This document shows, piece after piece, positions 52,405 to 61,243 of a stretch of DNA of 64,000 nt (its first letter is position 1; every line of letters begins with the position of its first letter). The notes below the pieces were generated by a model. It was not told the DNA's origin, made no database searches, and saw only the letters and a program-made list of their open reading frames with translations. Where the stretch lies: the NCBI RefSeq assembly GCF_024753245.1, contig NZ_JANUGX010000013.1, positions 62,001-126,000 on the forward strand. Direction: 5' to 3'. The translations under genes were made by a program, and so were the position numbers. Origin of the DNA: Massilia norwichensis. GTDB taxonomy: Bacteria; Pseudomonadota; Gammaproteobacteria; Burkholderiales; Burkholderiaceae_D.

Positions 52405-54516
52405 ATGCTCGACATTCTTGAACGTCTCGATCCGGACAGCGACCGCATCGACCTGCTGGTCGACCTGGTCGACAAGCTGCGCCCACGCCGCGCGCACGAC
52501 CTCGCCTACGCGCGTGCCCAGGTACGCACCCTCACCCAACTCTTGAAAGGCGATCCCGTCCACGCCTGGGCCCTGCGCCGCTACATCACCACCCTGCTAG
52601 AAACACGCCGCCACACCAGCCTGTATTCCGACGTCGGCATCCTGTCGAACGATGGCTTTTTTACCGAACTGAAGAAGCGCATCGCCTACCGCATCCTGCC
52701 GCCGGCGCTGGACGAGATCTACCTGTCCGACACCCTCGACCGCCTGCTGTGCCGCGAAGACGACTACGTCTGGATCCGCGGCGTGCCGAACGCCGACTGG
52801 CTGGCGCTGTTCGACACCGTCTCGAACGCGCCGCCGCCGCACAGCGGGGAGACGAAGCCCACGCCCGACCGCGCGCGCCATGTCACCCTGCTGGGCCTGC
52901 TTGATGCGATCCGCACCCTCTCCTGCCGCGTCTGCGCGCTGGGCCTGGAGCCCAAGCTGATCCACGCGCACATGGAAATCGAGGAAGTCGACTCGCCCTT
53001 CCTGATGCAGAATATCGAGGCCAACAACTACCTCGACCAGTACAACCGCCTGCTGAGCGGCGAAGCCGAGCGCATGGACGACGCCCGCCACCTGCTGGTC
53101 ATGCTCGACCAGTGCGAAGAGGTGGTGCTGAAGGTCAGGCGGCGCGCACTGGCGGCCGGCACCAGCGTCTCGCTGACCTACCTGCTGCTGGCGATCACCC
53201 AGAGCGTCGACCGGCTGAGGAAGCTCCTGTTCCTGGTCGATACCAGCGGCGCCCTGCCCGGTGCGCCGACGCTCGACCTGAAAGCGCTGGCGGACGAGGC
53301 CACCGCCACCGCCGAAGCGCCGACCGCGCTGCGCCGCGCCGCCGCGCTCGACCTGGCCCAGGAGCTGGCCGAAGCCCACAACACCAAGTACCAGGTGCGC
53401 GGCCTGGTGCGCGACAACGTCGACCTGCTGGCCCGCAACGTGACCGAAAACGCCAGCCGCACCGGCGAGCATTACATCGCCGAGCACCGCGGCGCGCTGC
53501 GCGAGATGTTCAATGCCGCGGCCGGCGCCGGCTTCATCATCAGCGCGATGGCGATCATCAAGATCCTGCTGTCCTACCTGCAGCGCGCGCCGCTGATCGA
53601 GGCCGGCCTGTACAGCCTGAACTACGCGCTCGGCTTCATGCTGGTCCACGTGCTGCATTTCACCATCGCCACCAAGCAGCCGGCGATGACGGCCGCGCGC
53701 ATCGCCGCCGCCCTGCACGAGAGCGACCAGAAAGGCGGCCGATACCGGCAAGCCGACGCCGACAGCATGGCGGCCCTGGTCAACAACGTGTTCCGCACCC
53801 AGCTGGTGGCGGTGCTGGGCAACCTGGCGACCGTGATCCCGATTTCCTTCCTGCTGGCGCTGGGTTACTGGTACCTGACCGGCCACCACCTGGTGAACGT
53901 GTTCAAGGCGCGTCACCTGATCGAAGACAGCCACCCCTGGCATTCGCTGGCCCTGCTGCATGCGGCCATCGCCGGGGTCTGGCTGTTCGTCTCCGGCCTG
54001 GTGTCGGGCTACTACGACAACAAGGCGCTGTACACCCGGATGGCGCGGCGCGTCGAGCAACTGCACCTGCTGCGGCGCCTGCTCGGCAAGGAGCGCCTGG
54101 CACGCTTCGGCCGCTACGTCGAGGACAACCTGGGCGGCCTGATGGGCAATGCCGTATTCGGCGTCCTGATGGGCGTGACGGGCACGGTCGGCTTCCTGCT
54201 CGGCCTGCCGCTCGACATCCGCCACGTGACCTTCTCCTCGGCCTACCTGGCGATCGGCTTCGTCGGCCTCGACTACAACCTGGGCTGGGAACAGGCCGGC
54301 ATGGCCGTGCTGGGCATCGCCCTGATCGGCACGGTCAATCTGCTGGTCAGCTTCGGCCTGGCGCTGTGGGTGGCGCTGCGCGCCCGCAAGATCCGTTTCT
54401 ACCACGGCTTCAAGTTGCTGCGCGCGCTGGGCCGGCGCCTGCGCGCGGCGCCGATTGATTTCTTCATCGGCCCCAGGGCCGATTTTCTGAGCGAACCCAA
54501 ACGAGGTATCGAATGA
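52405..54516 (+). CDS. Gcr-type protein (annotated site-specific recombinase), probable membrane protein
   Basis: 703 residues. The N-terminal half is helical and soluble; residues about 385-680 contain six or more membrane helices (AGFIISAMAIIKILLSYL, LATVIPISFLLALGYWYL and others). The family name recombinase has no support here: there is no Tyr or Ser recombinase motif. It overlaps the next gene by ATGA, so it works with the cardiolipin-synthase-like lipoprotein. Start at ATG 52405; a GTG at 52360 is possible. Confidence 0.82.
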   Translation: MLDILERLDPDSDRIDLLVDLVDKLRPRRAHDLAYARAQVRTLTQLLKGDPVHAWALRRYITTLLETRRHTSLYSDVGILSNDGFFTELKKRIAYRILPPALDEIYLSDTLDRLLCREDDYVWIRGVPNADWLALFDTVSNAPPPHSGETKPTPDRARHVTLLGLLDAIRTLSCRVCALGLEPKLIHAHMEIEEVDSPFLMQNIEANNYLDQYNRLLSGEAERMDDARHLLVMLDQCEEVVLKVRRRALAAGTSVSLTYLLLAITQSVDRLRKLLFLVDTSGALPGAPTLDLKALADEATATAEAPTALRRAAALDLAQELAEAHNTKYQVRGLVRDNVDLLARNVTENASRTGEHYIAEHRGALREMFNAAAGAGFIISAMAIIKILLSYLQRAPLIEAGLYSLNYALGFMLVHVLHFTIATKQPAMTAARIAAALHESDQKGGRYRQADADSMAALVNNVFRTQLVAVLGNLATVIPISFLLALGYWYLTGHHLVNVFKARHLIEDSHPWHSLALLHAAIAGVWLFVSGLVSGYYDNKALYTRMARRVEQLHLLRRLLGKERLARFGRYVEDNLGGLMGNAVFGVLMGVTGTVGFLLGLPLDIRHVTFSSAYLAIGFVGLDYNLGWEQAGMAVLGIALIGTVNLLVSFGLALWVALRARKIRFYHGFKLLRALGRRLRAAPIDFFIGPRADFLSEPKRGIE

Positions 54517-55895
54517 GCCCGAAGCGCCTGCAAGCCTGGTTGTCCGTCCTCTGCCTGGGCCTGGCCCTGATCTCCTGCAAGTCCCTGCCCGCGATCGAGA
54601 CCAGCACCCCGGACAAGGCCACGCCCACGGTCGCCACCGCCAGGGGCGCGCTGGCGCCGAAGCAGGTGTCGGCGCTGGTATCGAAGCGCTGGGCGAATGC
54701 AACCAGCGACCTGAAGAACCTGGCCTTGCTCGAGGAAGAAGCGACCGGCGTGCCGCTCATCGCCGGCAACCGCGTGACCCTGCTGTTCGACGGCCCCGCC
54801 ACCATGCGCGAGATGATGGCCGCGGCGCGCGCCGCCACCAGTTCGATCAACCTGGAAACCTATATCTTCGACCAGGACCAGATCGGCAACGAATTCGCCG
54901 ACGTGCTGATCGAGAAGCAGCGCCAGGGCGTGGCCGTCAACATCATGGTCGACGCGGTCGGCGCGCTTGCCACCCCGGCCGCCTTTTTCGAGCGCATGCG
55001 CGCGGCCGGCATCCGGGTCCTGATCTTCAACCCGGTCAACCCGGCCAAGGCCAAGGGCAACTGGGACCTGAACAACCGCAACCACCGCAAGCTGATGGTG
55101 GTCGACGGCCGCGTTGCCTTCACCGGCGGCATCAACATCAGCTCGACCTATGCCAACAGCTCGCTGTTCCGCTCCAAATCCAAGCGGGCGAACCCGGACG
55201 GCTCGAAGGTCGGCTGGCGCGACACCCACGTCAAGATCGAGGGTCCGGCGGTGGCGCCGCTGCAGTACTCCTTCGTCAACCTGTGGGTGCAGCAGGAAGG
55301 CGGCGAGCTGCCGAAGGCCGAGTACTTCCCTGCCCTCGCGCCGGTCGGCGACAAGCTGATCCGCGTCCTGGCCGCCAATCCGGAAGGCGACTCCAGCATC
55401 TACAAGGCGCTGGTGGTGGCGATCACGGAAGCGAAGAAGAGCATCCACATCACTTCCGCCTACTTCGTGCCCGACCAGCAGATCGTCGACGCCCTGAGCG
55501 AGGCCGCGAAGCGCGGCGTGGACGTGAAACTGGTGCTGCCGGGCGTGTCCGACCACAGCCTGATCCGCTATGCCGGCCAGGGCTTCTACGACCAGCTGCT
55601 GCAGGCCGGGGTCAAGATCTTCGAGCTGCAGATCGCGGTGCTGCACGCGAAGACGGCCGTGATCGACGGCGCCTGGTCGACCATCGGCTCGGCCAACATC
55701 GACCGCCGCAGCTTCCTGCACAACTACGAGCTGAACGTGGTGGTGCTGGACCCGGCCTTCGGCCAGGCCATGGAGAGTGCCTTCAATGAGGACTTGCGCG
55801 ATTCGAAGCAGGTCACGCTGGAGCAGTGGAAGCACCGGCCGTGGATGGACCGGATTCGGGAATGGGCGGCAAGGTTGGGCGAGTACTGGATCTGA
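54513..55895 (+). CDS. Cardiolipin synthase-like phospholipase D lipoprotein
   Basis: 460 residues. Lipobox LISC (Cys22). Two HxKxxxxD motifs: HRKLMVVD (about 192) and HAKTAVID (about 377), each followed by a GGIN or GSANID segment, as in cardiolipin synthases ClsA/C. YIFDQDQIGNEFADVLIEKQ is a conserved early segment. Its ATG overlaps the Gcr stop. It likely transfers or hydrolyses phospholipid at the periplasmic face. Confidence 0.88.
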   Translation: MSPKRLQAWLSVLCLGLALISCKSLPAIETSTPDKATPTVATARGALAPKQVSALVSKRWANATSDLKNLALLEEEATGVPLIAGNRVTLLFDGPATMREMMAAARAATSSINLETYIFDQDQIGNEFADVLIEKQRQGVAVNIMVDAVGALATPAAFFERMRAAGIRVLIFNPVNPAKAKGNWDLNNRNHRKLMVVDGRVAFTGGINISSTYANSSLFRSKSKRANPDGSKVGWRDTHVKIEGPAVAPLQYSFVNLWVQQEGGELPKAEYFPALAPVGDKLIRVLAANPEGDSSIYKALVVAITEAKKSIHITSAYFVPDQQIVDALSEAAKRGVDVKLVLPGVSDHSLIRYAGQGFYDQLLQAGVKIFELQIAVLHAKTAVIDGAWSTIGSANIDRRSFLHNYELNVVVLDPAFGQAMESAFNEDLRDSKQVTLEQWKHRPWMDRIREWAARLGEYWI

Positions 55896-55896
55896 G

Positions 55897-56045
55897 CCGT
55901 CGTTCCCGCGCTATTGAACGTCGTTCCCGCGAAGGCGGGAATCCATACTGAGTCACCGAAGTCCGTACCTCGGATATGATGAGGTGTTTCCAAGCTGCCG
56001 AATTCTGTACTTCAGCATGGGTTCCCGCTTTCGCGGGAACGACGA
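55897..56045. repeat. Inverted pair of GTTCCCGCGAAGGCGGGAA-type repeats
   Basis: CGTCGTTCCCGCGAAGGCGG followed by GAATCCAT at about 55920-55947, and its near-complement ending in CGCGGGAACGACG near 56043. A partial copy (CGTCGTTCCCGCG) starts at about 55898. Translated, the repeat gives the well-known false peptide VPAKAGTH. Confidence 0.85.
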
Positions 56046-56885
56046 TCAAATCCCCGCCGCCATCATCCCCTCATTCACCTCGGCCCAGATATTCCCACTA
56101 CGCAGGAACTTCTCCGTCGCCAGCAGCTGGAACTGCTTGTGCACGGCGTCCCAGCCGTAGCGGTCGACTTCGATCTTCTGCGGCTCGGTGCGGATCACAT
56201 TGAAGGAGTTCACTTCGCCGCGCCCGCGGGTCGAGGTCGCGGTGCCGGCCTGCACCACCAGCGCGGCGTACTCGCTGATCTTGTAGCGCGCCTGCGTATT
56301 GCCGGCATGGCTCTTGTGCAGGTGGCCGGCCATCAGGAGGTCGACGCCGCTTTCCGCAAAGGCTTCCATCGCCATCTGCGCGCGGTCGACCAGGTCGTCT
56401 TCTTCGGTGCAGCCTTCCGGCAGCTCGAAGGGATGGTGGGTCACGACCACCCGCACGACGTCCTTCGGCAGCCCGGCCAGGGTCTCGCGGATCTTCGCGA
56501 TCTGTTCCTTGTTCAGGCGGCCGTCCTTGACGGTCAGCGAGCGCGCCGTGTTCACGCCCAGCACCGCGATCTCGTCGTCGATGTAGACCGGATCGAGGTC
56601 GTCGGTGATGTAGCGCTTGTAGCGTTCGAGCGGCAGCACGAAGCGGCGGAACACGTTGTACAGCGAGATGTCGTGGTTGCCGGGGACGATGATCTGCGGG
56701 CCCGGCAGGGTGTCGAGCCAGGTCTTGGCCTCCTCGAATTGTTCGCTTTTGGCGCGCTGCGTCAGGTCGCCCGAGACCACCACCACGGTCGGTGCGATCT
56801 TGTGGACGAGCTCGCGCAGTGGATCCAGCAGTTCGGGGTCGACGCGGCCGAAATGCAGGTCAGAGAGATGTACGAGTGTGCGCAT
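56046..56885 (-). CDS. Metallophosphoesterase, calcineurin-like
   Basis: 279 residues. Metal ligands are in place: HLSDLHFG, VVSGDLTQ, VPGNHD, VVVTHHPFE and AGHLHKS. This is close to cyclic-nucleotide phosphodiesterase CpdA-type proteins. It overlaps the 3' end of the lipid-kinase gene by 26 bp and is last in the operon with the PAP2 gene. The likely substrate is a cAMP-like or lipid phosphate. Confidence 0.88.
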   Translation of the reverse strand: MRTLVHLSDLHFGRVDPELLDPLRELVHKIAPTVVVVSGDLTQRAKSEQFEEAKTWLDTLPGPQIIVPGNHDISLYNVFRRFVLPLERYKRYITDDLDPVYIDDEIAVLGVNTARSLTVKDGRLNKEQIAKIRETLAGLPKDVVRVVVTHHPFELPEGCTEEDDLVDRAQMAMEAFAESGVDLLMAGHLHKSHAGNTQARYKISEYAALVVQAGTATSTRGRGEVNSFNVIRTEPQKIEVDRYGWDAVHKQFQLLATEKFLRSGNIWAEVNEGMMAAGI

Positions 56886-57840
56886 GGGGTTCCAACTCCT
56901 TTCCCGGTGTTTTTGTTGTGTGTGTCGTGTCGATTGTCGCTCCTGGGACCAGCACCGTCAGTGCGCCAGGCCGCACCCGGTAGCGCAGCGGCGTGTCCAT
57001 CTGCGTGACTTCGCCATCGGTGGCGACGTGCAGGCGCTTGTGGTGGGTGTCGATCTCGAAGCCGTTCGATTCCAGCACGTCGAAATCGCGCTCGCTGCCG
57101 AGCTTGCCCAGCAAGGCGTCGACCGCGAAGCGCAGCAAGCCCAGGCGGGTCGGATGCTGGGCCACGTACAGGCTCAGCAAACCGTCGTCGAGGCGGTCGC
57201 GCTCGCCGATGGCCAGGCCCTGCATCGTGTAGCGGTTGTTGCCGATGAAGACGAAGGGCGTGCGCCGTGCCAGGGTTTCGCCATCGACCGTCAGGCGCAT
57301 CGACAGGAAGGGATAGCGGCGCAGCGCCGCCAGCGTGGCCCACACGGCCGCCGGCCACTTGCCGCGGCCCAGGCGGCGCTGCTGCTTCTCGCGGTCGCGC
57401 ACGATGTCCGGGTACAGGCCCAGGCTGGAATTGTTCAGGAAGATGCGGCCGTTGACTTCGCCGACGTCGACCCGGCGCGGCGTGCCGGTGGCCAGGTTCT
57501 TCACCGCATCAATGAGGTCGAGCGGGATGCCGAGGTCCTTCGCGAAGTGGTTCAGCGTCCCGAGCGGCAGCACGCCGAACGGCACGCCGCTGTCCACCAT
57601 CACGGAGGCGACGGCGTTGATGGTGCCGTCGCCGCCGCCGGCCGCCACCATCTGCGCGCCCTGCGCCAGCGCGCGGCGCGCGGTGGCGATCATCTGTTCG
57701 CCATCCTTCGCCAGCACCAGCTCGGCATCCAGCCCGGCGTCCTTCAGCTTGGTACGCAGGTCGTCGGCGGCCTGGTCGTCGTGGCCGTGACCGGCGCCGC
57801 CGTTGACGATCACGGTGAGCGGTTTGCCAGGCGCGTTCAT
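56860..57840 (-). CDS. YegS/DagK-family lipid kinase
   Basis: 326 residues. The catalytic motif GGGDGTINAVA lies at about residue 68, with GTLNHFAKDLGIP after it. Family members phosphorylate diacylglycerol, phosphatidylglycerol or sphingoid lipids. The C-terminus runs beyond usual (about 300-326 are polar and Thr/His-rich) because it overlaps the next gene. The start overlaps the stop of the PAP2 gene (ATGA). Confidence 0.87.
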   Translation of the reverse strand: MNAPGKPLTVIVNGGAGHGHDDQAADDLRTKLKDAGLDAELVLAKDGEQMIATARRALAQGAQMVAAGGGDGTINAVASVMVDSGVPFGVLPLGTLNHFAKDLGIPLDLIDAVKNLATGTPRRVDVGEVNGRIFLNNSSLGLYPDIVRDREKQQRRLGRGKWPAAVWATLAALRRYPFLSMRLTVDGETLARRTPFVFIGNNRYTMQGLAIGERDRLDDGLLSLYVAQHPTRLGLLRFAVDALLGKLGSERDFDVLESNGFEIDTHHKRLHVATDGEVTQMDTPLRYRVRPGALTVLVPGATIDTTHTTKTPGKELEPHAHTRTSL

Positions 57841-58574
57841 GCCGCTACCTCCTTGCCGCGCACCCGGTTGAGACGGCGCCGGTGCAGCGTCGACACCGCC
57901 GTAATGCAGACCGCCAGCCAGGCCGCGCCTTCCGCGCTGGCCGCCAGCACGTCGGACAGGTAGTGCACGCCCAGGTACATGCGCGACAGCGCCACCAGCA
58001 TCACCATCAGCACGCAGCCTGCGACCACGGCCAGCCGCGCCGGCCAGGTCTGCACGCGGCGCACCAGGTAGCAGGCCAGCAGGCCGTAGAACACGGTCGC
58101 GGCCGCCGTATGGCCGCTCGGGAAGCTGTAGGTGGACAGGGTCAGCAAGGGGTCCTCCAGGGACGGACGGGCGCGCCGGAAGATGTGCTTGAGGGCGACG
58201 TTCAGCAGCATCCCGCCCGGCACCGCCACCAGGGTCACGACCAGCCAGTAGTGCGCCTTACGGTACCAGAACCAGAGCGCCAGCAGCACGCCCATGATGC
58301 TGGCGCCGACGATGCCGTTCCAGTGCGTGATGAGGAGCATGGCGTCGGTGAAGCCGCTGCCGTGGCTGGCCCGTTGGCGGAACCAGTGGGCCAGCTGGAC
58401 ATCGATGAGGGTGATGGTGTCGCCCTCGACCACGTCCTCGGCGATCTCGCTGAAGGCCAGCGCGGCGCACAGGATCAGGGCGATGCCGATGGTGAAATGG
58501 AGGCCCATCTCCCCCTCGGGAGAGAAGCGTGCGGCCATGAATTGGCGAACTGAGCGGTGGACGGTTTTCAGCAT
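57837..58574 (-). CDS. PAP2-family membrane phosphatase
   Basis: 245 residues with about six helices. The phosphatase motifs are intact: KHIFRRARP, SFPSGHTA and SRMYLGVHYLSDV. Members dephosphorylate phosphatidic acid or undecaprenyl pyrophosphate. It is first in an overlapping three-gene operon with a lipid kinase and a phosphoesterase, which suggests one lipid phosphorylation cycle. Confidence 0.9.
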   Translation of the reverse strand: MLKTVHRSVRQFMAARFSPEGEMGLHFTIGIALILCAALAFSEIAEDVVEGDTITLIDVQLAHWFRQRASHGSGFTDAMLLITHWNGIVGASIMGVLLALWFWYRKAHYWLVVTLVAVPGGMLLNVALKHIFRRARPSLEDPLLTLSTYSFPSGHTAAATVFYGLLACYLVRRVQTWPARLAVVAGCVLMVMLVALSRMYLGVHYLSDVLAASAEGAAWLAVCITAVSTLHRRRLNRVRGKEVAA

Positions 58575-58636
58575 AAGGCTCCAATTGGGGCGATATGCTG
58601 AAAATACAACAGTTGCGAAATAGAACTGGGATTTTG

Positions 58637-58675
58637 TACAGTAACTGTGGATTTATACAGTGGTTGTGCTATTCT
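58637..58675 (+). promoter_or_regulatory. Possible operator and -10 of the 70-residue gene
   Basis: ACAGTAACTGT (58638-58648) is a perfect palindrome; TACAGTGGTTGTG at 58656 repeats part of it. TATTCT at 58670-58675 is a -10 candidate with a poor -35, so an activator may be used. Confidence 0.4.
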
Positions 58676-58726
58676 GTCCTCACTGCAACACAATCTTGAA
58701 GAACACAACTCGAAGAAGGGATCATC

Positions 58727-58939
58727 ATGACGACTCTGAACAGCTCTTTCGGCCTCGAATACGCTCCGACCCCGTTCCTGGTTCGCCTCGGCCGCCGCGA
58801 AATTCTTGTTACCCGTGACTTCCGCAAGCGCTTCTACGCAGTGAACCCGGTCATCGAATTCGATACCGGCGTCGTCCCCGGCCACCTGGAGGTGCTGCTG
58901 TTCCGCCGCTGGCTGCTGATCCTGTCGAAGGCCAAATAA
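58727..58939 (+). CDS. Small conserved-looking protein, 70 residues
   Basis: A basic, aromatic-rich protein (FLVRLGRREILVTRDFRKRF) with no membrane helix or signal. AAGGGA precedes the ATG. I do not recognise it. Its own promoter-like region and clean Shine-Dalgarno support a real gene; it precedes the sulfate-binding protein by 100 bp. Confidence 0.65.
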   Translation: MTTLNSSFGLEYAPTPFLVRLGRREILVTRDFRKRFYAVNPVIEFDTGVVPGHLEVLLFRRWLLILSKAK

Positions 58940-58979
58940 GCGACGCACTGAAAAGCGCATAAGGTTCATCGTTTAAATT

Positions 58980-59039
58980 CGTTTTCTTTCGCTGAGCAGG
59001 GACCTACTCTATGGTTTCCTCACTGCTCGAAAGAAAACG
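58980..59039 (+). promoter_or_regulatory. Hairpin abutting the start codon of the sulfate-binding protein gene
   Basis: CGTTTTCTTTCG (58980-58991) pairs perfectly with CGAAAGAAAACG (59028-59039), and AGCAG with CTGCT further in, giving about 17 bp. The right arm ends at the base before the ATG and covers any Shine-Dalgarno. Confidence 0.6.
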
Positions 59040-60050
59040 ATGTTTCATAAAAAAATCGCCACCGCGCTGGCCCTTGCAGTTACTCTGGGCCAGTCCGCCG
59101 CCTACGCCGCGGACATCACCCTGCTGAACGTCTCGTACGACCCGACGCGCGAGCTGTACCAGGATTTCAACCAGGCGTTCTCGCGCCAGTGGAAAGCCAA
59201 GACCGGCGACAACGTCACCATCAAGCAATCGCACGGCGGCTCCGGCAAGCAGGCGCGCTCGGTCATCGACGGCCTGTCCGCCGACGTGGTCACGCTGGCC
59301 CTGGCCTATGACGTCGATGCTATCAGCGAACGCGGCCTTATCGCGCACAACTGGCAGCAGCGCCTGGCCCACCGCAGCACCCCTTACGCCTCGACCATCG
59401 TGTTCCTGGTCCGCAAGGGCAACCCGAAACAGATCCGCGACTGGGGCGACCTGGTCAAACCAGGCATCTCCGTGATCACGCCGAACCCGAAGACCTCGGG
59501 CGGCGCGCGCTGGAACCACCTGGCCGCCTACGGCTATGCGCTGCGCCTGCCGGGCGGCAGCGATGCCAGCGCCCGCGACTATCTCGCCAAACTGTACAAG
59601 AACGTGCCGGTGCTGGATTCCGGCGCACGCGGCGCCACCACCACCTTTACCGAACGCGGCATCGGCGACGTGCTGCTGGCCTGGGAAAACGAAGCCCTGC
59701 TGGCCGTGAGGGAACTCGGCCCGGACAAGTTCGAAATCGTGGCGCCGTCAAGCAGCATCCTGGCCGAGCCGCCGGTGGCGGTGGTCGACAAGGTCGTCGA
59801 CAAGCGCGGCACCCGTGCCGTCGCCGAGGCCTACCTGCAATACCTGTACAGCGCCGAAGGCCAGAAGATCGCCGCCAAGCACTACTACCGTCCGGTGGTC
59901 GAGCCCTACGCCAAGCAGTACGCGGCACAGTTCCCGAAAGTGAAGCTGTTCACCATCGACGAAGTCGCCGGCGACTGGACCAAGGCGCAGAAAACCCACT
60001 TCGCGGACGGCGGCATATTCGATCAAATCTATCAGCCGGGCAAGAAGTAA
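59040..60050 (+). CDS. sbp: Sulfate ABC transporter substrate-binding protein
   Basis: 336 residues. Signal peptide to AYAA (about 23). The mature start [21 protein letters not shown] and [17 protein letters not shown] match Sbp/Cys[21 protein letters not shown] and [20 protein letters not shown] are the ligand-binding loops. No permease or ATPase gene is adjacent, so it must serve a transporter elsewhere. A rho-independent terminator follows. Confidence 0.93.
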   Translation: MFHKKIATALALAVTLGQSAAYAADITLLNVSYDPTRELYQDFNQAFSRQWKAKTGDNVTIKQSHGGSGKQARSVIDGLSADVVTLALAYDVDAISERGLIAHNWQQRLAHRSTPYASTIVFLVRKGNPKQIRDWGDLVKPGISVITPNPKTSGGARWNHLAAYGYALRLPGGSDASARDYLAKLYKNVPVLDSGARGATTTFTERGIGDVLLAWENEALLAVRELGPDKFEIVAPSSSILAEPPVAVVDKVVDKRGTRAVAEAYLQYLYSAEGQKIAAKHYYRPVVEPYAKQYAAQFPKVKLFTIDEVAGDWTKAQKTHFADGGIFDQIYQPGKK

Positions 60051-60077
60051 AACTGCAAAGTTTCCTGAGCCTCACTT

Positions 60078-60108
60078 ATGCCCTGCCTTGCGCAGGGCAT
60101 TTTTTTTC
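60078..60108 (+). terminator. Rho-independent terminator of sbp
   Basis: ATGCCCTGC-CTTGC-GCAGGGCAT followed by TTTTTTT. Confidence 0.92.
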
Positions 60109-60152
60109 TCTTGTAGGATTGTCGGGTTCACCATCTCACCAAGGGGAAGAAT

Positions 60153-61217
60153 ATGTCAGTGCAATTACGCAAGATCGACGAACAGGTGATGGTCATCACC
60201 GGCGCCACCAGCGGTATCGGCCTGACCACGGCGCGCATGGCCGCCGAGCAAGGTGCCAAGCTGGTGCTGGCAGCACGCAACGCCGAAGCCCTGGACCAGC
60301 TGGCGAGCGAGCTGCGCCGCAAAGGCACCCAGGTCGCCACCGTCACCGCCGACGTCGGCAAGCAGGAAGATGTCGCACGCATCGGCAGCACGGCGATGGA
60401 GCGCTTCGGCCGCATCGACACCTGGGTCAACAATGCGGGTATCTCCATCTTCGGCCGCAACGAGGATGTGCCGTTGGAAGACATGCAGCGCCTGTTCCAG
60501 ACCAATTACTGGGGCGTGGTGCACGGCTCGCTGGAAGCGGTCAAGCACATGAAGACGCGCGGCGGCGGCGCCATCATCAACCTGGGCAGCGAACTGTCCG
60601 AGCGCGCGGTGCCGCTGCAGGGCCTGTACTCGGCCTCCAAGCACGCGGTGAAAGCCTTCACCGACGCCCTGCGCATGGAGCTGGAAAAGGAAGGCGCGCC
60701 GATGGCCGTCACCCTGATCAAGCCGGCCGCGATCGATACCATGTTCGCGGTGCACGCGAAGAATTACATGGAAAAGGAACCGGCGCTGCCGCCGCCGATC
60801 TACGCGCCGGAAGTGGTCGCGAAATCCATCCTGTACGCGGCCCAGAACCAGAAGCGCGACGTGTTCGTCGGCGGCGCTTCCAAGGCGATCTCGGCCAACG
60901 CCTTCGCCATGCCGCGCGTGCTCGACAAGGTGATGAACGCGGCGATGTTCAAGCAGCAGCAATCCGACCAGCCGAGCTCGCCGAACCGGCGCGACGCGCT
61001 GTACGAACCCGATCCGCGCAACGAGCTGCGCCAGCGCCAGGGCATGGACGACAAGCACCACGTGGCCGAGTCCAGCGCCTATACCGCCGTCTCGCTGCGC
61101 GCGAACAAATTCATGCCCGCGCTGATCGGCGCCGGCGCCCTGTTCGCCGCCTGGAAACTGACCCGTCGCAGCAGCCTGCGCAGCGGTTTGCGCAGCGGTT
61201 TGCGTAGCGCCTTCTGA
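60153..61217 (+). CDS. SDR family oxidoreductase with C-terminal membrane segment
   Basis: 354 residues. TGATSGIG cofactor motif, NNAGISIFG, Ser/Tyr/Lys (LGSEL, YSASKHAVKAF). A C-terminal extension from about 255 carries a hydrophobic helix (PALIGAGALFAAWKL) and ends in three LRSG-like units. The next gene codes a close paralogue. AAGGGGAAG precedes the ATG. Substrate unknown; possibly lipid or quinone at a membrane. Confidence 0.88.
   Translation: MSVQLRKIDEQVMVITGATSGIGLTTARMAAEQGAKLVLAARNAEALDQLASELRRKGTQVATVTADVGKQEDVARIGSTAMERFGRIDTWVNNAGISIFGRNEDVPLEDMQRLFQTNYWGVVHGSLEAVKHMKTRGGGAIINLGSELSERAVPLQGLYSASKHAVKAFTDALRMELEKEGAPMAVTLIKPAAIDTMFAVHAKNYMEKEPALPPPIYAPEVVAKSILYAAQNQKRDVFVGGASKAISANAFAMPRVLDKVMNAAMFKQQQSDQPSSPNRRDALYEPDPRNELRQRQGMDDKHHVAESSAYTAVSLRANKFMPALIGAGALFAAWKLTRRSSLRSGLRSGLRSAF
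61176..61211 (+). repeat. Three 12-bp tandem units in the SDR gene end
   Basis: CTGCGCAGCGGT, TTGCGCAGCGGT, TTGCGTAGCGCC encode LRSG, LRSG, LRSA at the extreme C-terminus. Confidence 0.85.
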
Positions 61218-61243
61218 ACGCACCGGACACGAAAGGAACGATC

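Noticed and set aside
52405..54516. Site-specific recombinase as a mobile element marker
   Set aside because: No recombinase motif, no attachment sites or repeats flanking it, and it is a multi-helix membrane protein.
55813..56049. Reverse ORF starting MIVVPAKAGTH
   Set aside because: It is the translated dispersed repeat, a known false protein.
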